Made by a program: the position numbers and the translations under genes
The notes under the pieces: generated by a model
What the model saw: the letters and a program-made list of their open reading frames with translations, nothing else
What the model was told of the DNA's origin: nothing
The model's database searches: none
Part shown: positions 1 to 13,043 of the stretch, one piece after another
How the letters are laid out: each line of letters begins with the position of its first letter
Position numbering within the stretch: position 1 is the first letter of the stretch
Source: Nemertoderma westbladi
Taxonomy: Eukaryota; Xenacoelomorpha; Nemertodermatida; Nemertodermatidae
Assembly: GCA_032718475.1 (NCBI GenBank)
Contig: JAUCBJ010004729.1
Span: 1 to 64,000, forward strand
Length of the DNA stretch: 64,000 nucleotides
Direction: 5' to 3'

Positions 1-116
1 AATGGAATTCCAAGATGATGTTATTTTCCCATATTCATGGGTGACAATCATAGCTGATGACTGGTCTCCCAATAACCTTCATATATCTGCTATGGTAACT
101 GGTCGCTGCCCTATTG
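1..116 (+). CDS. Unit 0 module C, last exon (5' end outside window)
   Basis: The reading frame starts at base 2 (Met-Glu-Phe) and ends CCT ATT G before the donor gtaagt at 117, so the exit phase is 1. The sequence is nearly the same as the exons at 16239-16398 and 43426-43585, which fixes both frame and donor. It encodes the C-terminal part of module C, with the strand-rich stretch ending 'SAMVTGRCPI'. It shows that at least one more unit lies upstream of the window. Confidence 0.85.
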
Positions 117-3100
117 GTAAGTAAAATATAATATCATGAAAATAATTGTTTCACTTAATATATGTAAATAACAAAGCAAGACCACAAGATCGAAAATTAC
201 AGCTCAAGAGCTACACAGCAATAACAACAGCGTTTCGGCCTATCTTCAGTATCGCTAATAGGTTGAGCCGCTCTCAACCTGACACTCGCCTTTATATTTA
301 TTCCACTTATATTGAACAGGCTGTCTTTAGTTGCATATCCTATATCTAAAAGCGGGCCTACCGGCCTCAAGTATGTTCGAGTAAACCAGGAGGGAAGTAC
401 AAATAAATATTCAGCTAGAGTATTGTCTGATCCCGACCCCACAGATAATAGTTTGTGGACTGGAGGCCGTGGTGACGCAACAGCACAATCATAATCATAC
501 CGTTTTTGTTTGTAGTTGATAGTCTGTCTGTAGTTCTGTGGTTTGGCAGTGGCAGCACATTTATGCAGCATATTTATTTTCCTGATGACACCTGGAGAGA
601 TATTGTAGGACATTCTTCTGCGTCTTGACCCATTTCTATAGTACGGCATGCTGTGCCTCAAATATTATAGCCCAGTGGGTTTTAGATGGGCCAAAGTTTT
701 ATATTCCTTGTATAATATGCAATTTTGCAAATGCCTGTCCATATAACCTGATAAAAAGCCTGATACTGTGTCTCAATTGGCCATTGTACTAATATTAATT
801 CATCTCCTATAATTAAAGGTGCCATGCAAATCTCCATTATCCTATACTGCTTCATGAAACATTTCATAAAAGTATTCCCTTCACAACATTTTCAATAAAA
901 AAAATCATTTGAATTGCTGCCGGTCTCGAGGAATACAAATCAACAGATTGCACCTTTGTTAATTCAATCCGAGATGGTAAATCCAGTTTCTCATTTTCAG
1001 TAAAGTTATGGTTCTTAATCGAGTCATTAAGCTCATTAATGTTTATAACATTTAAAAGACATATGGCATATTTGTAGCAGCGGTTTATTTCTGCACTGAC
1101 CACTACTCCTTCCAACATGTCATATATTTATATATTGAGGCATTTGATAATAAGGTACTTTATTTAGTTGGCTATTACCATATGCTATAGATAGTGCTTT
1201 TCTCTGGCTCCCAGTCGTTTAATCGATTGTTCTTTTTAACAAATTAAGGTGTTTTAGATATACAGTTTGACCTCAGGATTAATCTTTCAATTTCAAAGCT
1301 GTGACAAATGTCATCTTTTTTGACCATGCAAATTCGGCAACAAACGGTTGCTAATGCACTTTCCTTAAATTCCCCAACGAGGGTTGTAGTGGTATTTTCG
1401 GCAACAAAACACATTAATGCACCTTGACACTTTAGACTCCCAGACTATCATTTGACATTCATTGCATATATGAAATCATACAAAATTTCGTACTGGTTTT
1501 CATGCAAATCACGAACGTGGCAGTAATAAATATGACAATGAAATTTTGATCTATATGGATTTTTGAGCATGAACCGATGGTATTAAAAACCATTACATCA
1601 TCATAATACAAGATAAATTCTAAATTCTAGCATAATGTCACCTCTTTTCAAACATAATTTATCCAATGGGTGGCTTTTATCAAATATCCAAACATCACAC
1701 AGATCCTGATATATCTCAGTCGGTGGATAGCCTGTCAAAAAAACGTTGCATTTCCAACAATACCTCGACTAGTAACTCTTTTATATCAACAATATTATTA
1801 ATTATTGCACATTATTAAAAGCGGATTCAGTCCAATTATTGTTGCGTTTCGATTTCAATAAGAACATGGCTTCCTTTATGGCAATATTATCATATTCTTC
1901 AATAATACAGAATGATGTTATGTTATAGGGATATCAACACATGTTGAAACATGTGGAAAACTGTCAGATACTTATGTCAGGGTAAGGTAATTGTCATTGG
2001 AATACATACTACTGATACCACCGATTATGTCTGTTAGTCTGTTGTGGTATTAGGACTATCATTAGGCCTAAATAATTCATAGTTTTTGACAAAATGGTAA
2101 ACACACAAATTTGGAAATTTCCTTCGCAAGAACAGTATGTGATAGCAACATGTGGAAATTTAAACGGTTGTATGAATGAAAAGTTTGCAAACAACTGCCA
2201 CTTGATATTTGAGAATTTTCAGCCATGCATGTTACTTTAAATGAGTTAGATAACAAATGAGACTTCAAATATTGCTACATTGTGAAGAGCCTAATGGACC
2301 TGAACTCAGTGTCGGAGTTACGGTATATCTCCATTGCATCAGCTTAGCAGGGAATAATTAATATTCTCACAAACACCAACTAACACTGTCAATACTGCCG
2401 AAATAGGAAAGTAGGTAGGTCTATCCCCGACAACAGGAGAGTGAGCAACCTTTACTTTCCCTTTACTGATACCGGTATACCTTCCATACTCATTCCAACC
2501 AAGTTTGATCTAGATAACAACATAATAATACAGGAATGAACTGTTACAATAATAAGTCACCGGTTATATTCTCAAATATTGGCAACATCTGACCGTTAAT
2601 AATATATTCACACCTCATCTCGTCTCATCTCAAAAATGTTTTACAAGTTACCTCTCAACTATGGGCCCTTTTGTAGATAGAGTTTCTTGTCCAATGTCCG
2701 TCCACACCATTCCCGTACAACCTCCGCCGACCATGATAATTACACAATTCATTTGGGTCATATTGGTACTAATCACAGTCATCTTTCACAGTCAAAGTCA
2801 GTCATCAACACTATGCATTGTTCGTTCATTCTCTGTGCATATACATGATATAACTTTCTTTCCTTAATTAATCACTATCGCCTATACGCCTCTCAATACT
2901 TCATTATTGTATCCAATGTTATTGCTCTTTTCATATAGATATATTGGTTTTATGTATTGGTAACATATAGAAATTGACAAATTAATAACATAATTGCGAA
3001 TGCAGGAAGAAAGAGCATACAGAAATAGTAAACTATTCCTCGAAAGTGCGAATTAAAAAGTCGGACAATAAAATGTAACTTTCTTTTTGTAAAAGACGGG

Positions 3101-3295
3101 GTTATTATATTTGAAATTTCTATAATTATTCTTATTTATATTAGTTAAGGAATTAGAAATTCTTAAAAAGAATAACAGGAATTGAATGAAAGGCAATAAA
3201 CACAGAGTAAAATAAAGATGTCCTGTGCAATGAGTCAGTCTGCTTCACCAACTCAAAAATGAACAGTTTATTTTATTTTATTTTCCTAAATTTAG
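117..3295 (+). other. Intron, unit 0 module C to unit 1 Pro/Thr exon
   Basis: About 3.2 kb of AT-rich sequence. Both ends resemble the intron at 16399-19597, so it belongs to the duplicated unit, but the middle has diverged by insertions. A 154-codon minus-strand ORF at 197-661 falls in a block missing from the unit 2 intron; I do not recognise it and it may be a transposon remnant. The last ~770 bases match 18170-19597 except that the MITE pair found there is absent. No other gene is seen. Confidence 0.6.
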
Positions 3296-6200
3296 TAACA
3301 ACTGGTCCGCCACCAACTACTGGTACTCCTCCACCACCACCCCCATCTACAACTACGGGACCTACAACAACTGTGGGTCCACCTACAACACCTGGACCAT
3401 CAACAACACCACCACCAACAACAGCACCACCACCAACAACAACACCTGGACCAACAACAACACCCGGACCAACAACAGCACCTCCACCAACAACAACACC
3501 CGGACCATCAACAGCACCTCCACCCACAACAACACCCGGACCATCAACAGCACCTCCACCAACAACAACACCCGGACCATCAACAGCACCTCCACCCACA
3601 ACAACACCTGGACCATCAACAGCACCTACCACCAACAACAACACCCGGACCATCAACAGCACCTCCACCCACAACAACACCCGGTCCAACAACAGCACCT
3701 CCACCAACAACAACACCCGGACCATCAACAGCACCTCCACCCACAACAACACCCGGACCATCAACAGCACCTCCACCCACAACAACACCCGGACCATCAA
3801 CAGCACCTCCACCAACAACAACACCCGGACCATCAACAGCACCTCCACCCACAACAACACCCGGACCATCAACAGCACCTCCACCCACAACAGCACCACC
3901 ACCAAAACAACACCCGGACCATCAACAGCACCTCCACCCACAACAACACCTGGACCATCAACAGCACCTCCACCAACAACAACACCCGGACCATCAACAG
4001 CACCTCCACCAACAACAACACCCGGACCATCAACAGCACCTCCACCCACAACAACACCCGGACCATCAACAGCACCTCCACCAACAACAACACCCGGACC
4101 ATCAACAGCACCTCCACCCACAACAACACCCGGACCATCAACAGCACCTCCACCAACAACAACACCCGGACCATCAACAGCACCTCCACCAACAACAACA
4201 CCCGGACCATCAACAGCACCTCCACCAACAACAACACCCGGACCATCAACAGCACCTCCACCCACAACAACACCCGGACCATCAACAGCACCTCCACCCA
4301 CAACAACACCCGGACCATCAACAGCACCTCCACCAACAACAACACCCGGACCATCAACAGCACCTCCACCCACAACAACACCCGGACCATCAACAGCACC
4401 TCCACCCACAACAACACCCGGACCATCAACAGCACCTCCACCCACAACAACGCCCGGACCATCAACAGCACCTCCACCCACAACAACACCCGGTCCATCA
4501 ACAGCACCTCCACCAACAACAACACCCGGACCATCAACAGCACCTCCACCAACAACAACACCCGGACCATCAACAGCACCTCCACCCACAACAACACCCG
4601 GACCATCAACAGCACCTCCACCAACAACAACACCCGGACCATCAACAGCACCTCCACCCACAACAACACCCGGACCATCAACAGCACCTCCACCCACAAC
4701 AACACCCGGACCATCAACAGCACCTCCATCCACAACAACACCCGGACCAACAACAGCACCTCCACCCACACCAACACCAGGACCATCAACAGCACCTCCA
4801 CCAACAACAACACCCGGACCATCAACAGCACCTCCACCCACAACAACAACTGGACCATCAACAGCACCTCCACCCACAACAACACCCGGACCATCAACAG
4901 TACCTCCACCCACAACAACACTCGGACCAACGACAGCACCTCCACCCACAACAACACCAGGACCATCAACAGCACCTCCACCCACAACAGCACCACCTCC
5001 AACAACAACACCCGGACCATCAACAGCACCTCCACCAACAACAACACCCGGACCATCAACAGCACCTCCACCCACAACAACACCCGGACCATCAACAGCA
5101 CCTCCACCCACAACAACGCCCGGACCATCAACAGCACCTCCACCCACAACAACACCCGGCCCAACAACAGCACCTCCACCAACAACAACACCCGGACCAT
5201 CAACAGCACCTCCACCCACAACAACACCCGGACCATCAACAGCACCTCCACCCACAACAACACCCGGACCATCAACAGCACCTCCACCCACAACAACAAC
5301 TGGACCATCAACAGCACCTCCACCCACAACAACACCCGGACCATCAACAGCACCTCCACCCACAACAACACCTGGACCATCAACAGCGCCTCCACCAACA
5401 ACAACACCCGGACCATCAACAGCACCTCCACCCACAACAACACCAGGACCATCAACAGCACCTCCACCCACAACAGCACCACCACCAACAACAACACCCG
5501 GACCATCAACAGCACCTCCACCAACAACAACACCCGGACCATCAACAGCACCTCCACCCACAACAACACCCGGACCATCAACAGCACCTCCACCCACAAC
5601 AACGCCCGGACCATCAACAGCACCACCACCAACAACAACACCCGGACCATCAACTGCACCTCCACCTACAACAACACCTGGACCATCAACAGCACCACCA
5701 CCAACAACAACACCTGGACCATCAACAGCACCTCCACCCACAACAACACCCGGCCCAACAACAGCACCTCCACCCATAACAACACCCGGCCCAACAACAG
5801 CACCTCCACCCACAACAGCACCACCACCCACAACAACACCCGGACCATCAACAGCACCTCCACCCACAACAACACCCGGACCATCAACAGCACCTCCACC
5901 AACAACAACACCCGGACCATCAACAGCACCTCCACCAACAACAACACCCGGACCATCAACTGCACCTCCACCCACAACAACACCCGGACCATCAACAGCA
6001 CCTCCACCCACAACAACACCCGGACCATCAACAGCACCTCCACCAACAACAGCACCTCCACCAACAACAACACCTGGACCAACAACAGCACCACCACCAA
6101 CAACAACACCCGGACCATCAACAGCACCACCACCCACAACAACAATTGGACCAACAACAGCACCTCCACCCACAACAACACCTGGACCATCAACAGCACC

Positions 6201-7009
6201 TCCACCCACAACAACACCAGGACCATCAACAGCCCCACCACCAACAACAACACCCGGACCATCAACAGCACCTCCACCCACAACAACACCTGGACCATCA
6301 ACAGCACCACCACCAACAACAACACCCGGACCATCAACAGCACCTCCACCAACAACAACACCCGGACCATCAACAGCACCTCCACCCACAACAACACCCG
6401 GACCATCAACAGCACCTCCACCAACAACAACACCCGGACCATCAACAGCACCTCCACCCACAACAACACCCGGACCATCAACAGCACCTCCACCAACAAC
6501 AACACCCGGACCAACAACAGCACCTCCACCAACAACAACACCCGGACCAACAACAGCACCACCACCAACAACAACACCCGGACCATCAACAGCACCACCA
6601 CCCACAACAACAATTGGACCAACAACAGCACCTCCACCCACAACAACACCTGGACCATCAACAGCACCTCCACCCACAACAACACCCGGACCATCAACAG
6701 CACCTCCACCAACAACAACACCAGTACCATCAACAGCACCTCCACCAACAACAACACCTGGACCATCAACAGCACCTCCACCCACAACAACACCTGGACC
6801 ATCAACAGCACCACCACCAACAACAACACCCGGACCATCAACAGCACCTCCACCAACAACAACACCCGGACCATCAACAGCACCTCCACCAACAACAACA
6901 CCCGGACCAACAACAGCACCTCCACCAACAACAACACCCGGACCAACAACAGCACCTCCACCAACAACAACACTCGGACCATCAACAGCACCTCCACCCA
7001 CTACAACAG
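3296..7009 (+). CDS. Unit 1 Pro/Thr-rich mucin-like exon (1,238 codons)
   Basis: The acceptor is the tttag ending at 3295 and the donor is gtgagg at 7010; both phases are 1. The exon opens with a unique leader (TTGPPPTTGTPPPPPP) and then holds about 100 copies of a 36-bp, 12-residue repeat, PGPSTAPPPTTT, with Ser/Thr swaps and shorter PPPTTA inserts. Such Pro/Thr/Ser tracts are typical O-glycosylated mucin domains, which stay extended in the extracellular space. From about 3628 to 3906 the frame is shifted by one inserted base and then restored by one lost base, so that block encodes Asn/Thr/Ser-rich sequence full of N-X-S/T sequons. All three sense frames are stop-free because the repeat length is a multiple of three; the true frame is set by the phase 1 borders. 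Confidence 0.85.
3628..3906 (+). other. Frame-shifted Asn-rich cassette inside unit 1 mucin exon
   Basis: Near 3628 the usual 'acctccacc' reads 'acctaccacc' (one extra base). Near 3905 the usual 'ccaacaacaac' reads 'ccaaaacaac' (one base fewer). Between them about 93 codons are read in the +1 frame as repeats such as NNNTRTINSTST and HNNTRTINSTST, giving roughly 15 N-X-S/T sequons. The normal PGPSTAPPPTTT frame resumes after it. Such a block could carry N-glycans if translated (inference). Confidence 0.8.
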
Positions 7010-8668
7010 GTGAGGCATTACTTTGTAGTATTTATATATAAATCAACTAAGATTACTTTATCATTAATTAATTTAATACACTTCAGACGCTTTAGATTGA
7101 CTCGCCCACAATAAACAAACTTGACTATATTAATGTAATGCTTTATAATTATTCTTGAAGTATTTTATCGTATATGATTATACGAAAGTGATGCATAGTT
7201 AGTTTTTAGTTAGGAACGCTTATGCGGTCCAGCCTATAATGCAATTACAGCTTAAAATATAAACAAATATAATTATAAACGAATAGTAAATCTAGCCACA
7301 AATTTTTACAAAAACGTAGGTAAGATTATATTTTAAAGCATATACAAAAATATATGGAGAAAATACAATTACTAGTCGGATATGTGATTCTCATGTAAAC
7401 CTAGAAACAACACAACATCCGATCCATGGGAGGATCCTTCTTGAGGATTCTCCCACACGTTAAGCGTTGCAACATTAGTATATAGAAAGTGGAGCTTACT
7501 CGGAGCGTTTTACAACTTCCTAGGAATTATATTCTCTGAAATTTTGCAGTTTGTAGAAGTTTTTATTCTAAGAATTTCGCATGATATTGTGTTTTCAATT
7601 TTGTAATCCAACCTTCCCAATTTAGCGACGAAATCTTGATTTTCGTCCCAATTTGGCAACTTCTAGCGCTAAATGGTTAAATTCGGAGTGAAGGAGACTG
7701 GAATCTGTGGACTTTGTGCGCAGAAAGTTTGCAAATTTCATTAAAAAATTTATTTGACCAGATTTGGTTATTTTGGCCACATTTAAATTTTATCGTAAAA
7801 TTATCCCAATGGTAATCCCAATGGATCAACAATGTAGTTTGGCCATTTGGATTGAAACTGATACCGAATGCATCTCCAGTACAGTTGTGCATCTGGTAAA
7901 ATATTGGCCGAAAATATTGAACAGTATGCCTAAATTTTTCTGAGACCATAATATCATATAGACATAAGCCAGCTCTACATTTTGTAAATTTAATGTTAAT
8001 ACAAAAAGTATCTGCTTCTTGTAGTAAATAAGGGCCAAACTTGTATAATCTGTAAAATCTGGAAATTAAGCAAAAAGTCGAGTACTAAAAATGCTCTATT
8101 TCGGCTGAAAGTGCTTTTTTTGTAAATCCTTCAAATTAGTTTCTTAGAAATCCTTTGGGCACATATGTACTAGATATCGTTAAAACCTGAGCAAGATAAG
8201 TATTTTTGGAAGTTTGGTGAAATTTGGCCAAAAACGTTTTTCAGATTTTATTTTTTTGAATTTTTGCCTCAGATTACATAAAAATATACTATATTGATAC
8301 ATTTTGGTGTGCTGAATCCGAATATGCAATCCATTCTCATTTTTGAACCAGTGTTTAGATATGACTGCCAATTTAAGAAAAGTCCGTCCAATTACTGTCC
8401 ATTTGAAGGTCTGAGCTCAGTGAGCTATAGTTTAAAAACTTTCTAGGAATTATATTTTCTAAACCTGTGCTCATTTAAAGAACGTTTCAGGATAAGATAA
8501 ATGATACTGGTAGCGATTTCAAAGAGTTAGCCGTTTTTCACCCAAATTTTTAATTTATGGCTCGTTTGAAAGGTTTTCAGAATATATTGAAAAATTATCC
8601 AGCACTTTTTTGAAAATTGTTTATTTTCAATTTTATTGAAAATTTTAATTAATTTAAATTAATATTCG

Positions 8669-9140
8669 AGGCCGCGAGGTGGGTGGAGTAAGGGCGGAAC
8701 TCCTGGCGAGGGGAGTCTGGGACGAATAGAGGGTGGCGTCATTTGACATTGCGGTTGTAAACGCTGACGCCCCCTCTTATGTTAACCGGTCCCTAGACTC
8801 CGTTCTCCAGCAGAGGGTCCGCGCCAAGAAGGTACACTATGCCGCAGTGTGCGAGGACCGTCGGATCTCCTTCACCCCCCTAGTCGGAACCACCGACGGG
8901 GTGTGGTGCAAGGAGGCCGATATCCTAATCCGCCACCACGCGGAGACCCTGGTGGCCCGGCAGCGTGGGATGCGCGAGCGAGGCCTAGCCTGTGTGCTGG
9001 GCGGAGTGCGGAGGCGCCTATTGTTTGCGCTGCTGCGCTCAAACTTCCTGTGCCTGCGTGGCGGTAGGCGGCCATGGAGGGCGCTCGGGTTTGGGGACGG
9101 TGCCGGTCTGTTGGGGTTTGACCTCCAAGACCGGTACTGA
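8669..9140 (+). mobile_element. LINE 3' fragment (non-LTR retrotransposon, C-terminal coding end)
   Basis: This GC-rich island in an AT-rich intron encodes about 135 codons ending at the stop at 9138-9140. The peptide contains 'FDIAVVNADAPSYVN', an 'RAKKVHYAA' stretch and 'FTPLVGTTDGVWC'. These resemble the C-terminal end of metazoan LINE polyproteins, where an Asp-rich nuclease-like region follows the reverse transcriptase. No reverse transcriptase motifs remain, so it is a 5'-truncated relic. The exact LINE clade is not certain. Confidence 0.6.
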
Positions 9141-9771
9141 ATCCAAGTTTTAGATTTGTGTTTGGTGGAGGGATGTAAAAATTCTTACTAAATTTAATTT
9201 TGGTGGTGGTGGAAATTAAAATTAAAAATTGTATTTGACTTTTTGTATTTTAAATAATTTAATTATTTGGAATTTAAATTAATTAATTTAATTGTATTAT
9301 TATATTATTATAATTACATTAAGTTATTACTCTACTCACGTACGTATATGATTATTATTTTTTTTATAACAATAAATATTTGTTGTCCTTGTTCGGACCC
9401 CCCTTCCAGTTATCTTGTGCTACCGGTATTTGTATTCCATGTATTACTACTATAATTATGTATTAATGTTTTTTGACAATTAATTTAATTAATTTACTTT
9501 AAAATTGAGAATAAAAAATCGGCTGGATAATATTTGTAGATTCGAAGGTGCTGAGTCCAAAAACGTTGGATAAATATTAAGGGACTAGTATAGTAGTGTT
9601 TTTAGTGAAATATTTAATTCCGCCACTCGCCGCTAGAGGGACACAAAAAAATTTTAATTTTTGTTGCCCTTTGACCTTCGTCACGTTGGCTGAACATCAC
9701 ATAGCAGTGATATTGACCTACAACACGAAGTTAGAGCTGTTGCTGTTTAAAACAAATCGCCTGAGCGGGTA

Positions 9772-9796
9772 CCCCCCCCCCCCCCCCCCCCCCCCC
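9772..9796 (+). repeat. Poly(C) run, 25 bases
   Basis: Twenty-five consecutive C on the plus strand, following 'gcgggta'. It lies in the intron before unit 1 module A. Confidence 0.95.
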
Positions 9797-10302
9797 TAAA
9801 CTGACGGCAGAGGAATGTATCTGTAATATTTCTACATAATAATAAGACTACCATAGGTAATATAACTACCATTATTATGATGTTACTTCTGGAGAAATTT
9901 TTATCTTTACTATTACTTTGGTATCTTAAGTATAATTATTCTAATCTAATCGATGAAATATTGAGAAACATTGTATATTTGTAAGTAAGAAGTGAGATAG
10001 TTGGCGGGTTTTCTGTTCGTCTCTTATTGCTTTTCAATTTTCCCACCCCTCCCCTCTAGTCTCTGTCTTGTCTCAGGTTTCATTACAAGACTTATCCTCC
10101 TATTATCTCATTTACACCCACCATTATGAATGACTTACTGACTTATGAATGGCCTACCTCAGCATGACAGTAGAATACACTACAGTCATACTGAAAGAAT
10201 ACTTCTACTATATTTCACGCCGTGATATTTAGAATCACAGCTTTGAATATACGGTGTATTTCTCGCCGACTTGAATAGAAAGTTATAACATTATGTTTAC
10301 AG

Positions 10303-10812
10303 AATGTGTCGATTGTTGTCCCTCAATACCTTGTTGCGATGAGACTCAAGTCAGCGAGTATTACGCTTCTGAAGGTGCCCCAGAAGATGTAGAGTATCCT
10401 GATGGGGACGGTGTTGAGCTTGAATATGGAGATTACATCAAAGCTCATGTATCAAGTCCATGCCACACATTAGCATCAATCATTGTTCAACTCCCACATG
10501 GATCTGTTGGTGATATATTTACGTTTGTTTTGGAGGTTTCTTCCTATGAGGGAGATCCATCAGGCTTATATAAAGAATACGTTTATGCGATCAAGGACAA
10601 TTTGATAGGTCTCGAAAACGTATTTATGATCGCATCAAATTCCCTGCAAGGTGCATCATATTACGAGTTTATGGTAGAAGTTACGGATGCTACAAATCTG
10701 AAATGGTTTAAACTTCCTGAATTTGCTGAGAATGTTAAAGAAGTAAAACTTGTATCCAAGACAATGAATCCAACCTCAGTTACTTTGCGGTTATACGGAT
10801 GTGACAACGACA
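10303..10812 (+). CDS. Unit 1 module A (170 residues, single exon)
   Basis: The acceptor is ttacag at 10297-10302 and the donor is gtgagt at 10813; phase 1 to phase 1. The product starts with a Cys cluster (CVDCCPSIPCC), continues with an acidic segment and alternating hydrophobic strands (IIVQLPHGS, FTFVLEV), and ends 'VTLRLYGCDN'. A Cys near the start and a final 'l.l.GC' are features of discoidin/F5-8C-like beta-sandwich domains, but I cannot confirm that family by eye. The unit 2 copy (24617-25126) differs by one residue (Asp versus Asn in PDGDGVE). The unit 3 version (51809-52185 plus 52993-53125) has the same total length, 510 bases, but is split by an intron. Confidence 0.85.
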
Positions 10813-11049
10813 GTGAGTATTATTTACCACCACAACAGATATTTGTTGTGTTTTTGAAACAAACAAAGTTAGGAAACAGACATTTATTATTATTTCCAAA
10901 ACTATGTTTACTTCGTATTTATTTATATTTTATATCTTAATAATTTTAAATGTCTCAATAGGCCCTAATCACCGAGGTAATTTATTGAAATTATATTATT
11001 TTAGATTCATGGCTGACATCTTAACATTTAAATAACTTTATTGTTACAG

Positions 11050-11112
11050 CTTGTCCAACTCCACCCCCAACCACAACACCAATAATAACAACTCCAATTA
11101 CTCCACCTGAAC
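11050..11112 (+). CDS. Unit 1 Thr/Pro linker exon (21 residues)
   Basis: A 63-base symmetric phase 1 exon between ttacag and gtaagt, encoding CPTPPPTTTPIITTPITPPE. It joins modules A and B and carries one Cys. The same exon is at 25364-25426 and a diverged one at 53815-53880. It is too short for automatic ORF finding; its three-copy conservation and splice sites support it. Confidence 0.82.
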
Positions 11113-11697
11113 GTAAGTGTATCTAAAGTAATTAATTATTATTTATTGTTATTATATTTGATTAATCCAGAAAGTAAATTTTCTAAAGACTGTAGTGTAA
11201 GTGTAAGTGTATAGTAGCAGACAACAGTAAAGTAAAATAAAATTTCGCAGTTTAGTTACAAATGTATCAAATTAATTGTACAATTTCTCATTGCCATAAT
11301 CATCATCTCATTTCACATGGATGAAATTATCGGCCATTTTCACAAAATTATTCAGAGGAATATTATAATATTAGATTTGTTATTTCTATCGACCAACTGA
11401 ACTGCTGTGCTGGTCAGAAACAATGTTCTCCCCCCGAGTTGGTTCTTCTTTCAAATTGACCAAATTTGATAGGAACTTCACCTAGTTGTTTAATAACTAA
11501 ATAACTAAATTGCCAAATAAAAAATGAAAGACACGAAATATTAGAGCTTCTGATTTTATAAAACAGCTAAGAAATTATCTGACTGACTGCCTTTTTTGAG
11601 TTATAACGAAATTTTGTGCTTTTGTTACTTTTTTGTAAATTACAGTTCGCGGCACGCATTATTTTATCGTTGATAATGGTTTGTGTTATTAGGGGGA

Positions 11698-11718
11698 GGG
11701 GGGGGGGGGGGGGGGGGG
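11698..11718 (+). repeat. Poly(G) run, 21 bases
   Basis: Twenty-one consecutive G preceded by 'agggggag'. It sits directly before the left arm of the inverted repeat. Confidence 0.95.
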
Positions 11719-11723
11719 TAGCA

Positions 11724-12858
11724 CATTTTCAGACCAAAAAATTCAAATTTTTGAAACATAACGGTATACTTTCTGATGTAGCATTTTTCATGCTGAATCC
11801 TAATCTTTTTTCCAGTTTTCCATATCTTAGTTATATGTATTTCCATATCCATCCTTTATTATATCCTTTATTTACGAGATATCTGGTTTAGAAGATAATA
11901 GCGCCACATATCGCAGTATTGGTATATGCGATGAAGTTTGGGTTTTGCATTAAATTTATTCAAATTTCTGTGCTCAGTGATGCCAATTGGATGTCTCCAC
12001 TGGAAAGAGCATAAAATGTTAATAGAGAAGGCACTTTTTTATGATTAGTGGTCTTACTAGTCAGTTTAGACAACTTCAAGTCTCCAGAACAATGAACGTA
12101 CAAAAATTAAGTGAACATGCTGTCTATGTATGAATCTGCTGTCTGTCTGTTTGTACTACAAATAGACTAATTCCTCATCAGAGATCATCAAAATGTATAA
12201 TCCTAGTCGTTCGAAGTTCATTTCAAGCTCACTCGAAATCTATTTTCGCAGAGATCGCTGTTACCATTTGATTTAATGTAAATGGCTGTGATCAACATAA
12301 TGTTAATTTGAGTAAAATATGCTTAGCAAATTTTGTTCAGATGTTTGTTCAAGTTTAGATTGCTCATCGTCCTTGCAATAGTTTGCCAAACAAAAAGGTA
12401 ACTTTCTTCTCTGAGAAAAGAGCTAAAATAAACTTAGTATGACAACAAGAATTGGATATTACACATTTTTATGATATCCATGAGCGATAAGTCTATTCCG
12501 TGAAATTCCGCAGAGTCACTTAATCGAGTCCCATCATTGTTCCAGAGAATTGAAGTTGTCATAAAAACTGACCAGTAGGTCCAATAATCATAAAATAGTA
12601 TATTCTCTATTAAATTTTCATGCTCACTCTGAGACATCCAATTGGCATCACTGAGCATATAACTTTCCAGAAATTCAACGCAAACCTCAAACTTCATCGC
12701 CTTTACCAATAGCGCTATATATTGGAGCCAGTATCTTCTAATCCAGATATCACGAAAACCAAGATAGATATGGAAAATGGTTTCCAGATTTGGATTCAGC
12801 ATAAAATTCTGTATCAGATATGTTTCAAAAACTTTTTGGTCAGAAAATGCACTAGAAA
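11724..12858. repeat. Large imperfect inverted repeat / foldback element
   Basis: The plus-strand arm at 11724-12098 is matched by the reverse complement of 12532-12858. Shared words include 'tgctgaatcc', 'gatgccaattggatgtct' and 'gataatagcgcc'-like stretches in the same order. A 156-codon minus-strand ORF (12434-12904) covers the right arm and starts with a hydrophobic leader (FLIFISVIFAF), but the left arm carries stops in the corresponding frame. The equivalent unit 2 intron shows no such element, so it probably inserted after the unit duplication. It may be a foldback transposon or two inverted copies of one repeat; I recognise no protein. Confidence 0.6.
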
Positions 12859-13043
12859 ATGCAAAAATGACACTAATGAAAATTAAAAAATTAATCGTTG
12901 GCATTAATCTTCCTTATAAATTGATTACTTGATTGGTGAAGGGAAATAACATAATATTATAATGCGTCTAAGTGTTATTCAAATTGAATTTATGTCGACT
13001 TAGCATACAATATCTAACTTTAATAAAACTTTTTCGCTTTCAG

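Larger units (their letters stand above)
7010..10302 (+). other. Intron, unit 1 Pro/Thr exon to module A
   Basis: About 3.3 kb, against only 0.9 kb for the matching intron of unit 2. The extra length includes AT-rich repeat sequence at about 7500-8640 (the word 'ctaggaattatatt' occurs near 7525 and 8443), a GC-rich LINE fragment at 8669-9140 and a 25-base poly(C) run at 9772-9796. The minus-strand ORFs in 7677-8371 have no recognisable product. The last ~100 bases before the acceptor match unit 2. Confidence 0.55.
11113..13043 (+). other. Intron, unit 1 linker to module B
   Basis: About 1.9 kb. It contains a 21-base poly(G) run at 11698-11718 and a large inverted repeat with arms 11724-12098 and 12532-12858. 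The 3' ~120 bases match unit 2. Confidence 0.6.

Noticed and set aside
197-661. 154-codon minus-strand ORF in the first intron
   Set aside because: No recognisable domain, no splice or expression support, and the block is absent from the matching unit 2 intron; at most a transposon remnant.
3400-7000. CRISPR-like regular array (36-bp period)
   Set aside because: The repeats are directly adjacent with no unique spacers, are coding, and the genome is eukaryotic.
3273-7001. Antisense ORF of 1,242 codons (Gly/Val/Asp repeats) across the unit 1 mucin exon, and similar antisense ORFs in units 2 and 3
   Set aside because: They are mirror images of the Pro/Thr repeat, whose unit is a multiple of three without stops; the sense exon has conserved splice sites and phase, the antisense has none.
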